Below, piece after piece: positions 32,417 through 40,251 of a stretch of 64,000 bases of DNA; the first letter of the stretch is position 1, and each line of letters starts with the position of its first letter. The notes under the pieces are model-generated. The model saw nothing but the letters and a program-made list of their open reading frames with translations. It ran no database searches and had not been told where the DNA came from. The position numbers and the translations under genes were made by a program. This stretch comes from Paracoccaceae bacterium (lineage in GTDB: Bacteria > Pseudomonadota > Alphaproteobacteria > Rhodobacterales > Rhodobacteraceae): the NCBI GenBank assembly GCA_020628545.1, contig JAHDEX010000018.1, positions 1-64,000 on the forward strand, written 5' to 3'.

Positions 32417-34015
32417 TCAGGCATCCTGCCGCGTTTCGACCTGTTCAAGCGCGTTGATGACTGTGGGTAATGCAGCGGAAATGTAAGGCAGGTAGCAGTC
32501 GATCCGGTAGATGGGTGCGCCGATCCGCTGGGCGAATTCATCAAAATAGCCGGGTGATTTGATCATCGAATTGCCACTGTGGATGAGGGCTGCGCGGGGC
32601 CGGACATTGGCCTGCGGCGGTGCAAAAGACCAATCGTGGCACGAGAAGCTGGCATCGCGCCACATGCCTTCAGAGCGGTGGACCATAAGATCGCGGAAGT
32701 TGCGGTCATCTGCCGCGATGCCATCGGCATCTTCGAATTTCGCCATCTCAATCCCGATCAGCGGATGGACGCCATCATATCGGTCTTCCATGCGGCTAAG
32801 CTTGTGCATCGCCAGGCCAAGCATGAACTTGATGGTTTTGGGCGCGTAGAGGCAAGCCAGGCCAAAGGTTTTCATCTTGCCTGTGAACCCGTCAATGACC
32901 TTGCGCGACACGATAGGCGGGATCACCTCTAGCCCGACGATCATTTGCACACGTTCCGGGTATTGCAGGGCCAGTGGATAGCCGACAGCAAAGCCGTCCG
33001 CGGCGCCAAAGATTGAAAAGGTGTCGATCCCTTCATGGTTCATGATCGCCATGACGTCGTCGATATGGTCCTGCAGAAGGGCGTCGCCTTCCTTTGGGTT
33101 TACGCTTGATTGTCCGCGTCCTGCGCGGCTGATCCTGACAATGCGCCAGCCGCGTGAGACGGCGTAGTCCCGTGCCTTTTCCGGCCAATGGCGGCCCTGC
33201 ACCATCCCGTGCAGAAAAACGAGTGTCTTATCGGCCCGGGGGCCGTCAACCTCGTACACGATTGTGCGGCCGTCAGGGCGGGTCAGTCGGCCCAGAGCCG
33301 CATCCGTATTTTTAGGGACCTTCGTCGCCGTTGCAGGCATCAGCGTAGCCGCCTGATTGACCATGCGCAGGATATCGGCCTGAGAGCTGACGCCCAGTTT
33401 GTTGGTCAGTGTTTTGACCTGACTGCGCGTCGTTTCCCACGATTTGCCGAGGCGGGATGCGATCTCGCGCAGGGTGCCGCCCATAAGCAGTTCCTGCACC
33501 AGTGTGAATTCCGCGTGGGTCAGTTCAAAACTGTCCGCAACAAACTTTGAGATCACGCCCTGGAAATCGGCACCGGTCCTTTTTGCCAGGATGGCGTTGG
33601 TGGTGGGGTCTTTCGACAGGATCACAAGCTCTGTGGCATCGTCTTCGATCACACGCAGCAGAAGCGAGGCCCCATCCGTCTCACCAGCAAGCCAGTCGCG
33701 CAGGCGGTCGCGGTCTTCAAGGCGGATTTGGTCTTTGATGGCTGCTTCGATGGCGCAGGTGGAGTCAAAACGCGTCACTTCAAGCGCGTCGAGGTCGGCG
33801 GTTGTGTCATGGTCGGGTTCTGCGATTTCGCCCAACAGGCGCCAGGCCTGATCTGCATGATAGTCGAGTTTGGGCGAGACGAGCTGACCGTCGTCATCGT
33901 CCAGCCAAGAGGTGAGCATTTCCATCAGGGTTTCGAGCTGTCCTGGGTCCGTCAGACACTCGTAGAAGGCCAAAAGGACTGCTCCGAGATCCTGAGGTGT
34001 CTGCGTGTTCGCCAT
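32417..34015 (-). CDS. LuxR-type HTH regulator fused to a catalytically dead alpha/beta hydrolase
   Basis: 532 residues in three parts: an N-terminal region of about 160 residues without clear family, a LuxR-type helix-turn-helix at about 165-220 (LTHAEFTLVQELLMGGTLREIASRLGKSWETTRSQVKTLTNKLG), and a C-terminal alpha/beta hydrolase fold (about 245-525, with FLHGMVQG and GRGQSS). At the nucleophile elbow the expected G-x-S-x-G reads GAADG (Ala339), the acid-loop Asp is replaced (HSGNSM near 480) and the late His is missing (IDCYLPYIS near 507). The hydrolase is thus probably a ligand-binding sensor. Inverted repeats upstream suggest autoregulation. Confidence 0.85.
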   Translation of the reverse strand: MANTQTPQDLGAVLLAFYECLTDPGQLETLMEMLTSWLDDDDGQLVSPKLDYHADQAWRLLGEIAEPDHDTTADLDALEVTRFDSTCAIEAAIKDQIRLEDRDRLRDWLAGETDGASLLLRVIEDDATELVILSKDPTTNAILAKRTGADFQGVISKFVADSFELTHAEFTLVQELLMGGTLREIASRLGKSWETTRSQVKTLTNKLGVSSQADILRMVNQAATLMPATATKVPKNTDAALGRLTRPDGRTIVYEVDGPRADKTLVFLHGMVQGRHWPEKARDYAVSRGWRIVRISRAGRGQSSVNPKEGDALLQDHIDDVMAIMNHEGIDTFSIFGAADGFAVGYPLALQYPERVQMIVGLEVIPPIVSRKVIDGFTGKMKTFGLACLYAPKTIKFMLGLAMHKLSRMEDRYDGVHPLIGIEMAKFEDADGIAADDRNFRDLMVHRSEGMWRDASFSCHDWSFAPPQANVRPRAALIHSGNSMIKSPGYFDEFAQRIGAPIYRIDCYLPYISAALPTVINALEQVETRQDA

Positions 34016-34054
34016 TGCCGCCCGTTGCCCATTTCACCACGCGTCGAGTATTCA

Positions 34055-34080
34055 TTGACACCCAGAAGTGTCAACGTTGA
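34055..34080. promoter_or_regulatory. Operator-like inverted repeat upstream of the LuxR-pseudohydrolase gene
   Basis: TTGACAC (34055-34061) N6 GTGTCAA (34068-34074) is a perfect 7-bp inverted repeat; it overlaps the 10-bp palindrome TCAACGTTGA (34071-34080). It begins 40 bp upstream of the regulator start on its promoter side. Confidence 0.6.
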
Positions 34081-34093
34081 GTCATGTTCTAAA

Positions 34094-34129
34094 CTTACGT
34101 AGGGACACTTAACCCTGCGTAAGCGTGTC
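34094..34129. promoter_or_regulatory. Second, longer inverted repeat in the same promoter region
   Basis: CTTACGTAGGG (34094-34104) and CCCTGCGTAAG (34113-34123) are 11-bp arms with one mismatch and an 8-nt loop. GACAC at 34104-34108 and GTGTC at 34125-34129 recall the halves of the first repeat. It lies between the divergent regulator and small secreted-protein genes, so either or both could be controlled. Confidence 0.55.
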
Positions 34130-34265
34130 ATTATTGCGCGTTATGCGCGTGGTGGCGCTACTCTCGGGAGAGCCGGCTGGCGCGTCATGGGTCTTGCGTG
34201 ACCCTTCCGGGGACCTGCAAAATGCCTAACATTCGTGTGGTGTGCTGCCGAGGCGGGAGGTTTTC

Positions 34266-34730
34266 ATGAAGCGACTAGTTTTGGGTTGTGTTGTTGGGAT
34301 GGCGACCGGCCCGGCTTTTGCCGCGGAGCTGCATGAGTGCGATGGCGGGCCGATTTCGGAGACGTATATTGAAACGGCGGTGTCCTTTGGTCGGACGTTC
34401 GCGGGTGGAGTGACTGTCTTCCAAGTTTTCCCAGATCCGAACCTGCCCAATGGGGCCGTGTTGGGTGTCTTGTCACCGATGCGGGGGGATCTGGCGGGCG
34501 CGGGCCTGTTTGAGGGCTGTACGCTTGTCTACAGCAGCCGGGATGAAATCAGCTATGTGAATTGGGTCGATCTGGACGGCGTAACCGCGAGCTATGATCC
34601 GGCAGTGGGACTGCAGATTGATGTGCCAGTGCGCTATTACGTTGGCAATGGTGAGATGGCCATGGGAGCCATGCAGTTGCTGATCGATCAGAGCGCAGGC
34701 GCGCTGTCGGTTGAAGAGGTGCTGCCTTAG
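34266..34730 (+). CDS. Small secreted protein of unknown function
   Basis: 154 residues with a signal peptide (MKRLVLGCVVGMATGPAFA, cleavage about residue 20). The mature part is acidic and has two cysteines (HECDGG and FEGCTLVY), which could form a disulfide in the periplasm. GGGAGG lies 6 nt upstream of the ATG. No family recognised. It is divergent from the LuxR-pseudohydrolase gene, whose inverted repeats lie between them, and overlaps the end of the convergent isomerase gene by 4 nt. Confidence 0.7.
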   Translation: MKRLVLGCVVGMATGPAFAAELHECDGGPISETYIETAVSFGRTFAGGVTVFQVFPDPNLPNGAVLGVLSPMRGDLAGAGLFEGCTLVYSSRDEISYVNWVDLDGVTASYDPAVGLQIDVPVRYYVGNGEMAMGAMQLLIDQSAGALSVEEVLP

Positions 34731-35560
34731 GTGATGTCCTGCCAGATGTCTTCGACCCAGGATTTGATCTGAAGCGCTTCGTTCCAGCGATTGGACATCT
34801 CTTTGCCATCGGGGCCCGTCATCGCGTATTCCGGCGGGCCCAGTTCACACAGAAAGATGCAGTCGCCCGACGCGTTGCGGGTGGTCCATGAGGTCAGCCC
34901 CTCGCGCCACCAGCCTTTGAACAGGTCGACCCATTTTTGATGCTGCGGAAAGTCCAGTTGCAGCTGGATTTGCTGGCGGGAGGCCACCCGGCCCTGAAAG
35001 CTGTCGGACCTTTCGAGGATGCGGCTGATCAGGCCCATGTCGCGGTCGGACAGGGGAAACCAGAACTCGCGGTCGACGACGTAGTGCGAAAGGTCCGCGC
35101 ACATGCGCATTTCCGGGATCGCGTCGAGGAGCGTGAGCGTCGTGTAAAGGTCGTTGGTGATGCAGTTGCGGTGCGACTCAAACTGGATCGGGACGCCTTC
35201 CTGTTCGGACATCTCGATCCATTGGCGGATCACGGGGATCATGCCCTCGACCGTGAGGGGGGTGACCTGACCGATGACGTCAACAAAGGGGGCGCCGATG
35301 TCTTTGGCGCGTTTCAGGACGTCGCGCAGTTCCGGGATGGTTTTCGGGAAGGCGACGAGGAGCGGCGTGAGGCCTGCTTTCGCCATAAGAGGTTCAACCG
35401 CGTCCACCACAGCGATGTCCGCTGCCCCAAGATCAAGCGCCATGCCGTGGTAGCCCGCCTCTGCCACCATCTCGACCACCTGATCATAGGGCAGTTTCAC
35501 GCCGGTCTGATCGTGCGGCTGCATGGCCCAGAGGGAGGTGTAGACGTGTAGGTTGCGCAT
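34727..35560 (-). CDS. Sugar phosphate isomerase/epimerase-like TIM-barrel protein
   Basis: 277 residues of the AP-endonuclease-2/xylose-isomerase-like TIM barrel: MRNLHVYTSLWAMQ at the first strand, YHGMALDLGAADIAV, GVPIQFESHRNCITND (metal-ligand Glu/His), MRMCADLSHYVV (Asp/His) and the late CELGPPEYAMTG (Glu). It is probably a metal-dependent sugar isomerase or epimerase. The start was placed at the first family-conserved residue (ATG 35560); AGGAGG lies 12-13 nt upstream within the end of the DUF998 gene. The gap to that gene is only 7 nt, indicating an operon. Confidence 0.82.
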   Translation of the reverse strand: MRNLHVYTSLWAMQPHDQTGVKLPYDQVVEMVAEAGYHGMALDLGAADIAVVDAVEPLMAKAGLTPLLVAFPKTIPELRDVLKRAKDIGAPFVDVIGQVTPLTVEGMIPVIRQWIEMSEQEGVPIQFESHRNCITNDLYTTLTLLDAIPEMRMCADLSHYVVDREFWFPLSDRDMGLISRILERSDSFQGRVASRQQIQLQLDFPQHQKWVDLFKGWWREGLTSWTTRNASGDCIFLCELGPPEYAMTGPDGKEMSNRWNEALQIKSWVEDIWQDIT

Positions 35561-35567
35561 TGTACTT

Positions 35568-36209
35568 CTAGGCCTCCTGCCGTGCGAGGGCGAGCATCCA
35601 CCACGCGAAGGGGACCGTCCAGAGCAGGGTTGCGGCGATGGCGATCTTTTCAAGCCCGCCGTCGATCCCGTCAGGGGCAAGTTTGAAGGCAGCGGCAAAG
35701 AGGATCCAAAGGATTGCTGCGGCCACAAAGAGCTTTGCCTTGCCGGGTTCGCTGTCACGCAGGATGGAAGCGGCGAGGAGAGGGCCGCCGAGATAGAGCG
35801 GGCCAAGGCCGAAGGTGAGTTTGGTATGCACGCTCATCCCCCCATCCGGCGCGGTCTGACCGAAGTCGTCCCACAGCCCGATCGCGACGATAAGCAGCGC
35901 GAGGCAGGTGAAGCAGAGGACCAGGATGGTCCAGCGTTTTGAGCCGGGATGAAGCAGAGTGGACCCGATGGCCAGCGCGATGAGCGAGGCGGCGTTGATG
36001 TAAAAGCCGGTGTCCATGATGAAGCGGTTCGGGCCGCGCCCGAGGTCGCTGACAGTGTCGGCGAGAAAGCTGTGATCGGTGACCAGCGACGCCCAGACCA
36101 TGGCCGCACAAGGGGCCAGACTGCCGATCACGCCGAGGATGCCACAAAACATCAGAAGGTGCGGCGCGGTGCGGGCGTTGTCTGCGAAGGTCTGAGCCGG
36201 GGTGGTCAT
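35568..36209 (-). CDS. DUF998-like membrane protein
   Basis: 213 residues with six or so hydrophobic segments. The pattern HLLMFCGILGVIGSLAPCAAMVWAS, then DHSFLADTVSDLGRGPNRFIMDTGFYINA (between helices 1 and 2) is that of DUF998 proteins. Their function is not known. It lies between a fatty-acid desaturase (40-nt gap) and the TIM-barrel protein (7-nt gap) on the same strand. An in-frame ATG at 36305 would overlap the desaturase gene and adds a non-hydrophobic leader, so the later start is preferred. Confidence 0.75.
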   Translation of the reverse strand: MTTPAQTFADNARTAPHLLMFCGILGVIGSLAPCAAMVWASLVTDHSFLADTVSDLGRGPNRFIMDTGFYINAASLIALAIGSTLLHPGSKRWTILVLCFTCLALLIVAIGLWDDFGQTAPDGGMSVHTKLTFGLGPLYLGGPLLAASILRDSEPGKAKLFVAAAILWILFAAAFKLAPDGIDGGLEKIAIAATLLWTVPFAWWMLALARQEA

Positions 36210-36249
36210 GCGTTTGAGGGTTTTGGCCCGCTGGTCTTTTTCGGGGTCG

Positions 36250-37230
36250 TCATTCCGCCGGGACGCGGATTGCGCCGCGGCCGGTCGGGATGACCCAGAC
36301 TTCATTCATGGGGTATTGGCTTTCGTCTTTCTGGCTCAGCTTCTTGATCACTTCGATCTGGAATTCGATCCAGCCCATGCGCCAGACCTCGCCTGCTTTG
36401 TCCTCGATTTTGGCATTGAGGTCCTTGAGCTTCCAGAACGGTACCGAGGGGAAGGTGTGGTGGGCGGTGTGGTAGGGCATCTGCCAGCAGAGCCACCGGA
36501 TAAAGGCGTTGGCGCGGGTGCTGCGGGTGTTGTTGAGGATGTCGTTCTCATGGCTGAGGCCGAGGTGTTCGATGGTGTTTTGCAGCTGATGCACGGGTTT
36601 CGTCAGCACCATGGGCAGGATCCAGAAGGTGAACCAGGCCCAGCTGCCAGCGGCAAGCGAGATCAGGATAATGGCGGCATAGAGCGCGACATGGATCTGG
36701 CTTTCGCGGATCACCTTCGCCTCTTCATCTTTGCGGATGTAGGGTTCTACGATGATGCCACGGGCGCGGCGGATCACGCCAACCACGCGGTTGCGCCAGT
36801 AGGTGATGCCGGAGAGCCAAAGGAGGTAGGTGGTGAGCGTGTAGGGCTCGCGGACCAGCTCGCCATCACGTTCCCAGTCCTGCGTCCACTGGTGGTGCGC
36901 GAAGTGCATGATCTGGTCGAAGTCACGGGGGAAGATCATGGTGAAGCCGATGATGCGGCCCCAGAACTCATTGAGTTTGCGGGTGGCGAAAACCGTTGCG
37001 TGCGAAAGTTCGTGCTGGGCGGCATAGAGGAAGTTGATCAGGACGCCCAAGGCAAAGCCGGTAATGAGAACCCAAGCGGTGCCCATGGCTTGGGCGTGTA
37101 GGAATGCTGTGACAGCAATCGCGCCGAGGTGGCTGCCGAGTTGTATCCAGCCGCGCGCGTCGGAGCGTTGGTTCAGTTCGCGCAGTTCTGCAGGCTCGAG
37201 AAGTTTGCGGCGTGAAAAGCTGGCGTCCAT
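36250..37230 (-). CDS. Membrane fatty-acid desaturase
   Basis: 326 residues with four to five membrane segments and the three histidine boxes of di-iron desaturases: QHELSH (residues 72-77), HFAHH (109-113) and YHTAHH (about 255-260). An NTIEHLG segment provides a further candidate ligand. It introduces a double bond or a hydroxyl in a lipid chain at the inner membrane. The ATG 37230 has GAGG 9 nt upstream; 39 extra residues upstream in frame look non-coding. It heads a small operon with the DUF998 and TIM-barrel genes. The true substrate (acyl lipid, carotenoid, other) is open. Confidence 0.87.
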   Translation of the reverse strand: MDASFSRRKLLEPAELRELNQRSDARGWIQLGSHLGAIAVTAFLHAQAMGTAWVLITGFALGVLINFLYAAQHELSHATVFATRKLNEFWGRIIGFTMIFPRDFDQIMHFAHHQWTQDWERDGELVREPYTLTTYLLWLSGITYWRNRVVGVIRRARGIIVEPYIRKDEEAKVIRESQIHVALYAAIILISLAAGSWAWFTFWILPMVLTKPVHQLQNTIEHLGLSHENDILNNTRSTRANAFIRWLCWQMPYHTAHHTFPSVPFWKLKDLNAKIEDKAGEVWRMGWIEFQIEVIKKLSQKDESQYPMNEVWVIPTGRGAIRVPAE

Positions 37231-37352
37231 GACGGGTTCCCTCGTCCTAAAGTCCGGTGAAAGGTTAGGGGCGGAAGGGGCGCTTTGTCTATGGGGGTCA
37301 CGTCTGGAAGGGGCCGGGAAGGACGGTTTGCCGCGTCTTGAGGCCAATTGCT

Positions 37353-38216
37353 CTAAAGGTGATCGCTGATATGGTCGAAGACGAGGCGAATGCGGCGGCT
37401 GGTGTTGAGCTCGCTATGAGTGACGAGCCAGGTCGGGACGCGGAATGGGGGAATCTCTGCCAGTATCTGTTGGAGGCGCGGATGGGTTTGCGTGATCCAT
37501 TGTGGCGCGACAATCATGCCCAGCCCATCGAGCGCCATATGCGTGGCGACAAGGAGGGACGATGTTGTGAGGCGGAAGTTGTCGCGGGTGACATCAAGGG
37601 CCGTGGGGCTGAGGTAGCCCAGCATCTGGTCGGCATCGACAAAGCTGATGATCTGGTGACCAGCCATTTTTGCGGGCGTCGGTTCGCCGTACTCCGCAAG
37701 GTAGGCGGGGCTGGCATAGAAGTTCATTTGATCGTCGCGCAGGCGTTTCATCACGAGGTTGGGTTGATCGGGGCGGACGTGGCGGATGGCGATGTCAGCC
37801 TCGCGCCGGACCAGGTCTTTCACGCCGCTGTCGGCGATCAGGTCGATGTCGAGGGCAGGGGCGCGTTTGCGCAGATCGGCGATGATCGGGGGCAGGAGGT
37901 AGGCGGAAGTCAACTCTGACGCTGTAATGCGGACCTGGCCCGCGATGGATTGGGATTGGCCAGAGGCGCTGAGCGAGACCATGTTGGCCCCGTCGGCCAT
38001 TGTGCGTACGTGATCGAGAAGTTCCATACCTGACTGGGTCAGGACGACAGAGCGGGCGGTCCGCTCAAAGAGAGTGACACCCAAAGCGTCCTCGAGGGCC
38101 GCAATCTGGCGGCTCACGGTGGGTTGGGTTTGCCCCAAGACGCGGGCGGCGGCAGAGAGCGAGCCTTCGTCCACGGTGGCCAGAAAGGTTTTTGCGAGGT
38201 TCCAGTCAAAGGTCAT
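37353..38216 (-). CDS. LysR-family transcriptional regulator
   Basis: 287 residues. N-terminal winged helix (residues 1-65: FLATVDEGSLSAAARVLGQTQPTVSRQIAALEDALGVTLFERT), then a linker helix and a two-lobed effector domain. It is divergent from an NmrA-like gene 128 nt away, the usual arrangement for a LysR regulator and its target. The intergenic region holds a T-N11-A palindrome (38228-38242). Its effector is unknown. Confidence 0.92.
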   Translation of the reverse strand: MTFDWNLAKTFLATVDEGSLSAAARVLGQTQPTVSRQIAALEDALGVTLFERTARSVVLTQSGMELLDHVRTMADGANMVSLSASGQSQSIAGQVRITASELTSAYLLPPIIADLRKRAPALDIDLIADSGVKDLVRREADIAIRHVRPDQPNLVMKRLRDDQMNFYASPAYLAEYGEPTPAKMAGHQIISFVDADQMLGYLSPTALDVTRDNFRLTTSSLLVATHMALDGLGMIVAPQWITQTHPRLQQILAEIPPFRVPTWLVTHSELNTSRRIRLVFDHISDHL

Positions 38217-38227
38217 TTCGCGTGACT

Positions 38228-38242
38228 ATGCGATTTCTGCAT
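38228..38242. promoter_or_regulatory. LysR-type T-N11-A box
   Basis: ATGC-N7-GCAT is an interrupted palindrome with the T-N11-A spacing of LysR-type binding sites. It starts 12 bp upstream of the LysR start codon and lies about 100 bp before the divergent NmrA-like gene. A TATAGT -10-like hexamer for the latter is at 38284-38289. Confidence 0.5.
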
Positions 38243-38344
38243 GGATGATAAACGGTTTTTCGCAATGGACCGATGAGATGCGTATAGTTAGGTCGCTGCC
38301 ACGACCCGGTGCCTTTTGGGCCCGGCGAACCGAGGAGCGAGACG

Positions 38345-39013
38345 ATGAAATTGGTGGTATTGGGTGCCAACGGCGGAACCGGCCAGCATGTTGTGGCGAT
38401 CGCATTGCGTATGGGCTGGACGGTGACGGCAGTTGTGCGGTCTGAGGCAAAGCGGCCTCCGATGATGCATGACAACCTTTTTGTCGCGATTGGTGATCCC
38501 TGTGATCAGGCGTTTCTGGCGGGTGCAATGCGTGGTCAGGATGCGGTGATTTCGACTTTGGGTGGGAAATTGCCGACCCGAAAGGCGACATCGGTTTCCT
38601 GGCGTTCGGCTGAGGCGCTTGTGAAAGCGACGGCAAGGACTGTGGTGCGGCGTGTTGCCGTGACCTCTACCGCGTTGCGGTTTCCGCCGCAGCGATTGTT
38701 CGACAAGGTCTTGGCGCGACTGGTGTTTCCGGTTGTGCAAAGTGCGGCGCGGATGGAAACAGCGTTGATGCAAGCTGATCTGGATGTTTTGATTGCGCGG
38801 TGTGGGTTTCTGACCGACGCGGATGATGCATCCTATTGCGCGGCACCTGATGCTTTGCCAGCGCGTGGATTTTCGGTGTCCCGACAGGCGCTTGCGCAGT
38901 TTCTGATTGATATGGTGCAGGACGAATGGTCTGGTTCGCGTGTGTATGGTGTCGCGGCGGCTGTCGTTGGTGAGGTCAGGAAAACCCGACCCGCAGAAAA
39001 ATTGCGGATCTGA
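38345..39013 (+). CDS. NAD(P)-binding NmrA/atypical SDR protein
   Basis: 222 residues with the Rossmann start MKLVVLGANGGTGQHVVAIAL (GxxGxxG-type) and the VAVTSTALRFPP and LIARCGFLTD blocks of atypical SDRs. No classical YxxxK pair is obvious, so it is probably a reductase or a redox sensor of the NmrA type. GAGGAG precedes the ATG. Divergent from the LysR regulator, which probably controls it. Confidence 0.82.
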   Translation: MKLVVLGANGGTGQHVVAIALRMGWTVTAVVRSEAKRPPMMHDNLFVAIGDPCDQAFLAGAMRGQDAVISTLGGKLPTRKATSVSWRSAEALVKATARTVVRRVAVTSTALRFPPQRLFDKVLARLVFPVVQSAARMETALMQADLDVLIARCGFLTDADDASYCAAPDALPARGFSVSRQALAQFLIDMVQDEWSGSRVYGVAAAVVGEVRKTRPAEKLRI

Positions 39014-39108
39014 CCCCTCGTAATCAAAAAATTGGTAACCTATGTGTATGCCATTCACATTATCGCGAGCGCGAAAACGCGCCGCAGCATCTATAAGGGG
39101 ACGTCAGA

Positions 39109-40251
39109 ATGGCGAAAGACACTGCAGCCGACCTGACCGGACAACTCACATTTGATACTGATAAAGGCGCGGGATGGTCCAAGTGGATCGCTGTGCTGCT
39201 GGCTTTGATCCTGATTGGATGGATGGGCAGTGGGTATATTTACCCCACCGAAGCCGAAGAGATTGCAGAAGAAGACCAGACCACGCGGGTTGTGACGGTT
39301 GAGGTCATGAACTCCGCTGCGCGCGAGGTGCCATTGGTGCTGACCGCTGAAGGCCAAGCGACGCCGGATCGGTCGGCCGCTGTACAGGCCAAGGTCACGG
39401 GCCAGATTGAGAGCGTGAGCGTTGCGCGCGGTGATCTGGTGGAGGCCGGACAAGAGATTGGGCGCATTGATGGTCAGACCATTCAAGCGCAGTTGACGCA
39501 GGCCGAGGCGACGCTGACGCAGGCGACCGAGGATTTGGACCGGGCGGAAACCTTGCTGGAACGCGGGATCGGGACGGAGTCTCAGGTGACCCAAGCGCGG
39601 GCGGCGAAAGCGGGTGCTGAAGCCAGCATCACAGCCGCGCGTGAGCAGTTGGAAAACACTATCATGCGCGCGCCTTTTGCGGGTCGTCTGAACGAGATGA
39701 CGTTGGATGAAGGCGAGTTTCTGAATGACGGTGATGTGGTGGCCGAGGTCTTGGACAACGACCCGCTGACCGTAGTCATTCAGGTGCCGCAGGTGGCTTT
39801 GGGCCGTCTTGAGAAGGGGATGGAGGCGGATGTTGCCTTTATCACTGGTGAGACGCGCAAGGGTACGGTGGGCTTTATTGGATCGAATGCAGACAGCCAA
39901 ACCCGGACGTTCCGGGTGGAAATCGCAGTGCCAAACCCCGAAAGCGAGATGCCGGCGGGTTTGAGTGCGCGGGTCGCCGTTCCCACAGGCATGGCGCGGG
40001 GACATTTCATCTCGCCCGCGATCCTGTCGCTGAACCCAAGTGGTGAGCTGGGCATCAAAACGGTCGAGCCGGATAATACCGTTGATTGGAAGCCGGTTGA
40101 GATCGTGCGGGCGCAGACCGATGGGATCTGGGTGACGGGTCTTGAAGAGACGGCACAGATTATCACTGTGGGCCAAGGATTTGTGTCGACGGGCGATGCG
40201 GTTGATCCGCGTCTGCGTGAAGAGGCACCGGCTGAGGAGGTGACAGAATGA
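39109..40251 (+). CDS. RND efflux periplasmic adaptor (membrane fusion protein)
   Basis: 380 residues with one N-terminal membrane anchor (about 25-43), then the lipoyl/barrel-sandwich half motif (VTGQIESVSVARGDLVEAGQEIGRIDG), a long coiled-coil hairpin (QLTQAEATLTQATEDLDRAETLLERGIG...AREQLENTIMRAPFAGRL), and the beta-barrel domain. It connects the inner-membrane pump with an outer-membrane channel. It overlaps the permease gene by 4 nt (ATGA). No outer-membrane factor gene is seen in the window. Substrates are unknown. Confidence 0.92.
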   Translation: MAKDTAADLTGQLTFDTDKGAGWSKWIAVLLALILIGWMGSGYIYPTEAEEIAEEDQTTRVVTVEVMNSAAREVPLVLTAEGQATPDRSAAVQAKVTGQIESVSVARGDLVEAGQEIGRIDGQTIQAQLTQAEATLTQATEDLDRAETLLERGIGTESQVTQARAAKAGAEASITAAREQLENTIMRAPFAGRLNEMTLDEGEFLNDGDVVAEVLDNDPLTVVIQVPQVALGRLEKGMEADVAFITGETRKGTVGFIGSNADSQTRTFRVEIAVPNPESEMPAGLSARVAVPTGMARGHFISPAILSLNPSGELGIKTVEPDNTVDWKPVEIVRAQTDGIWVTGLEETAQIITVGQGFVSTGDAVDPRLREEAPAEEVTE

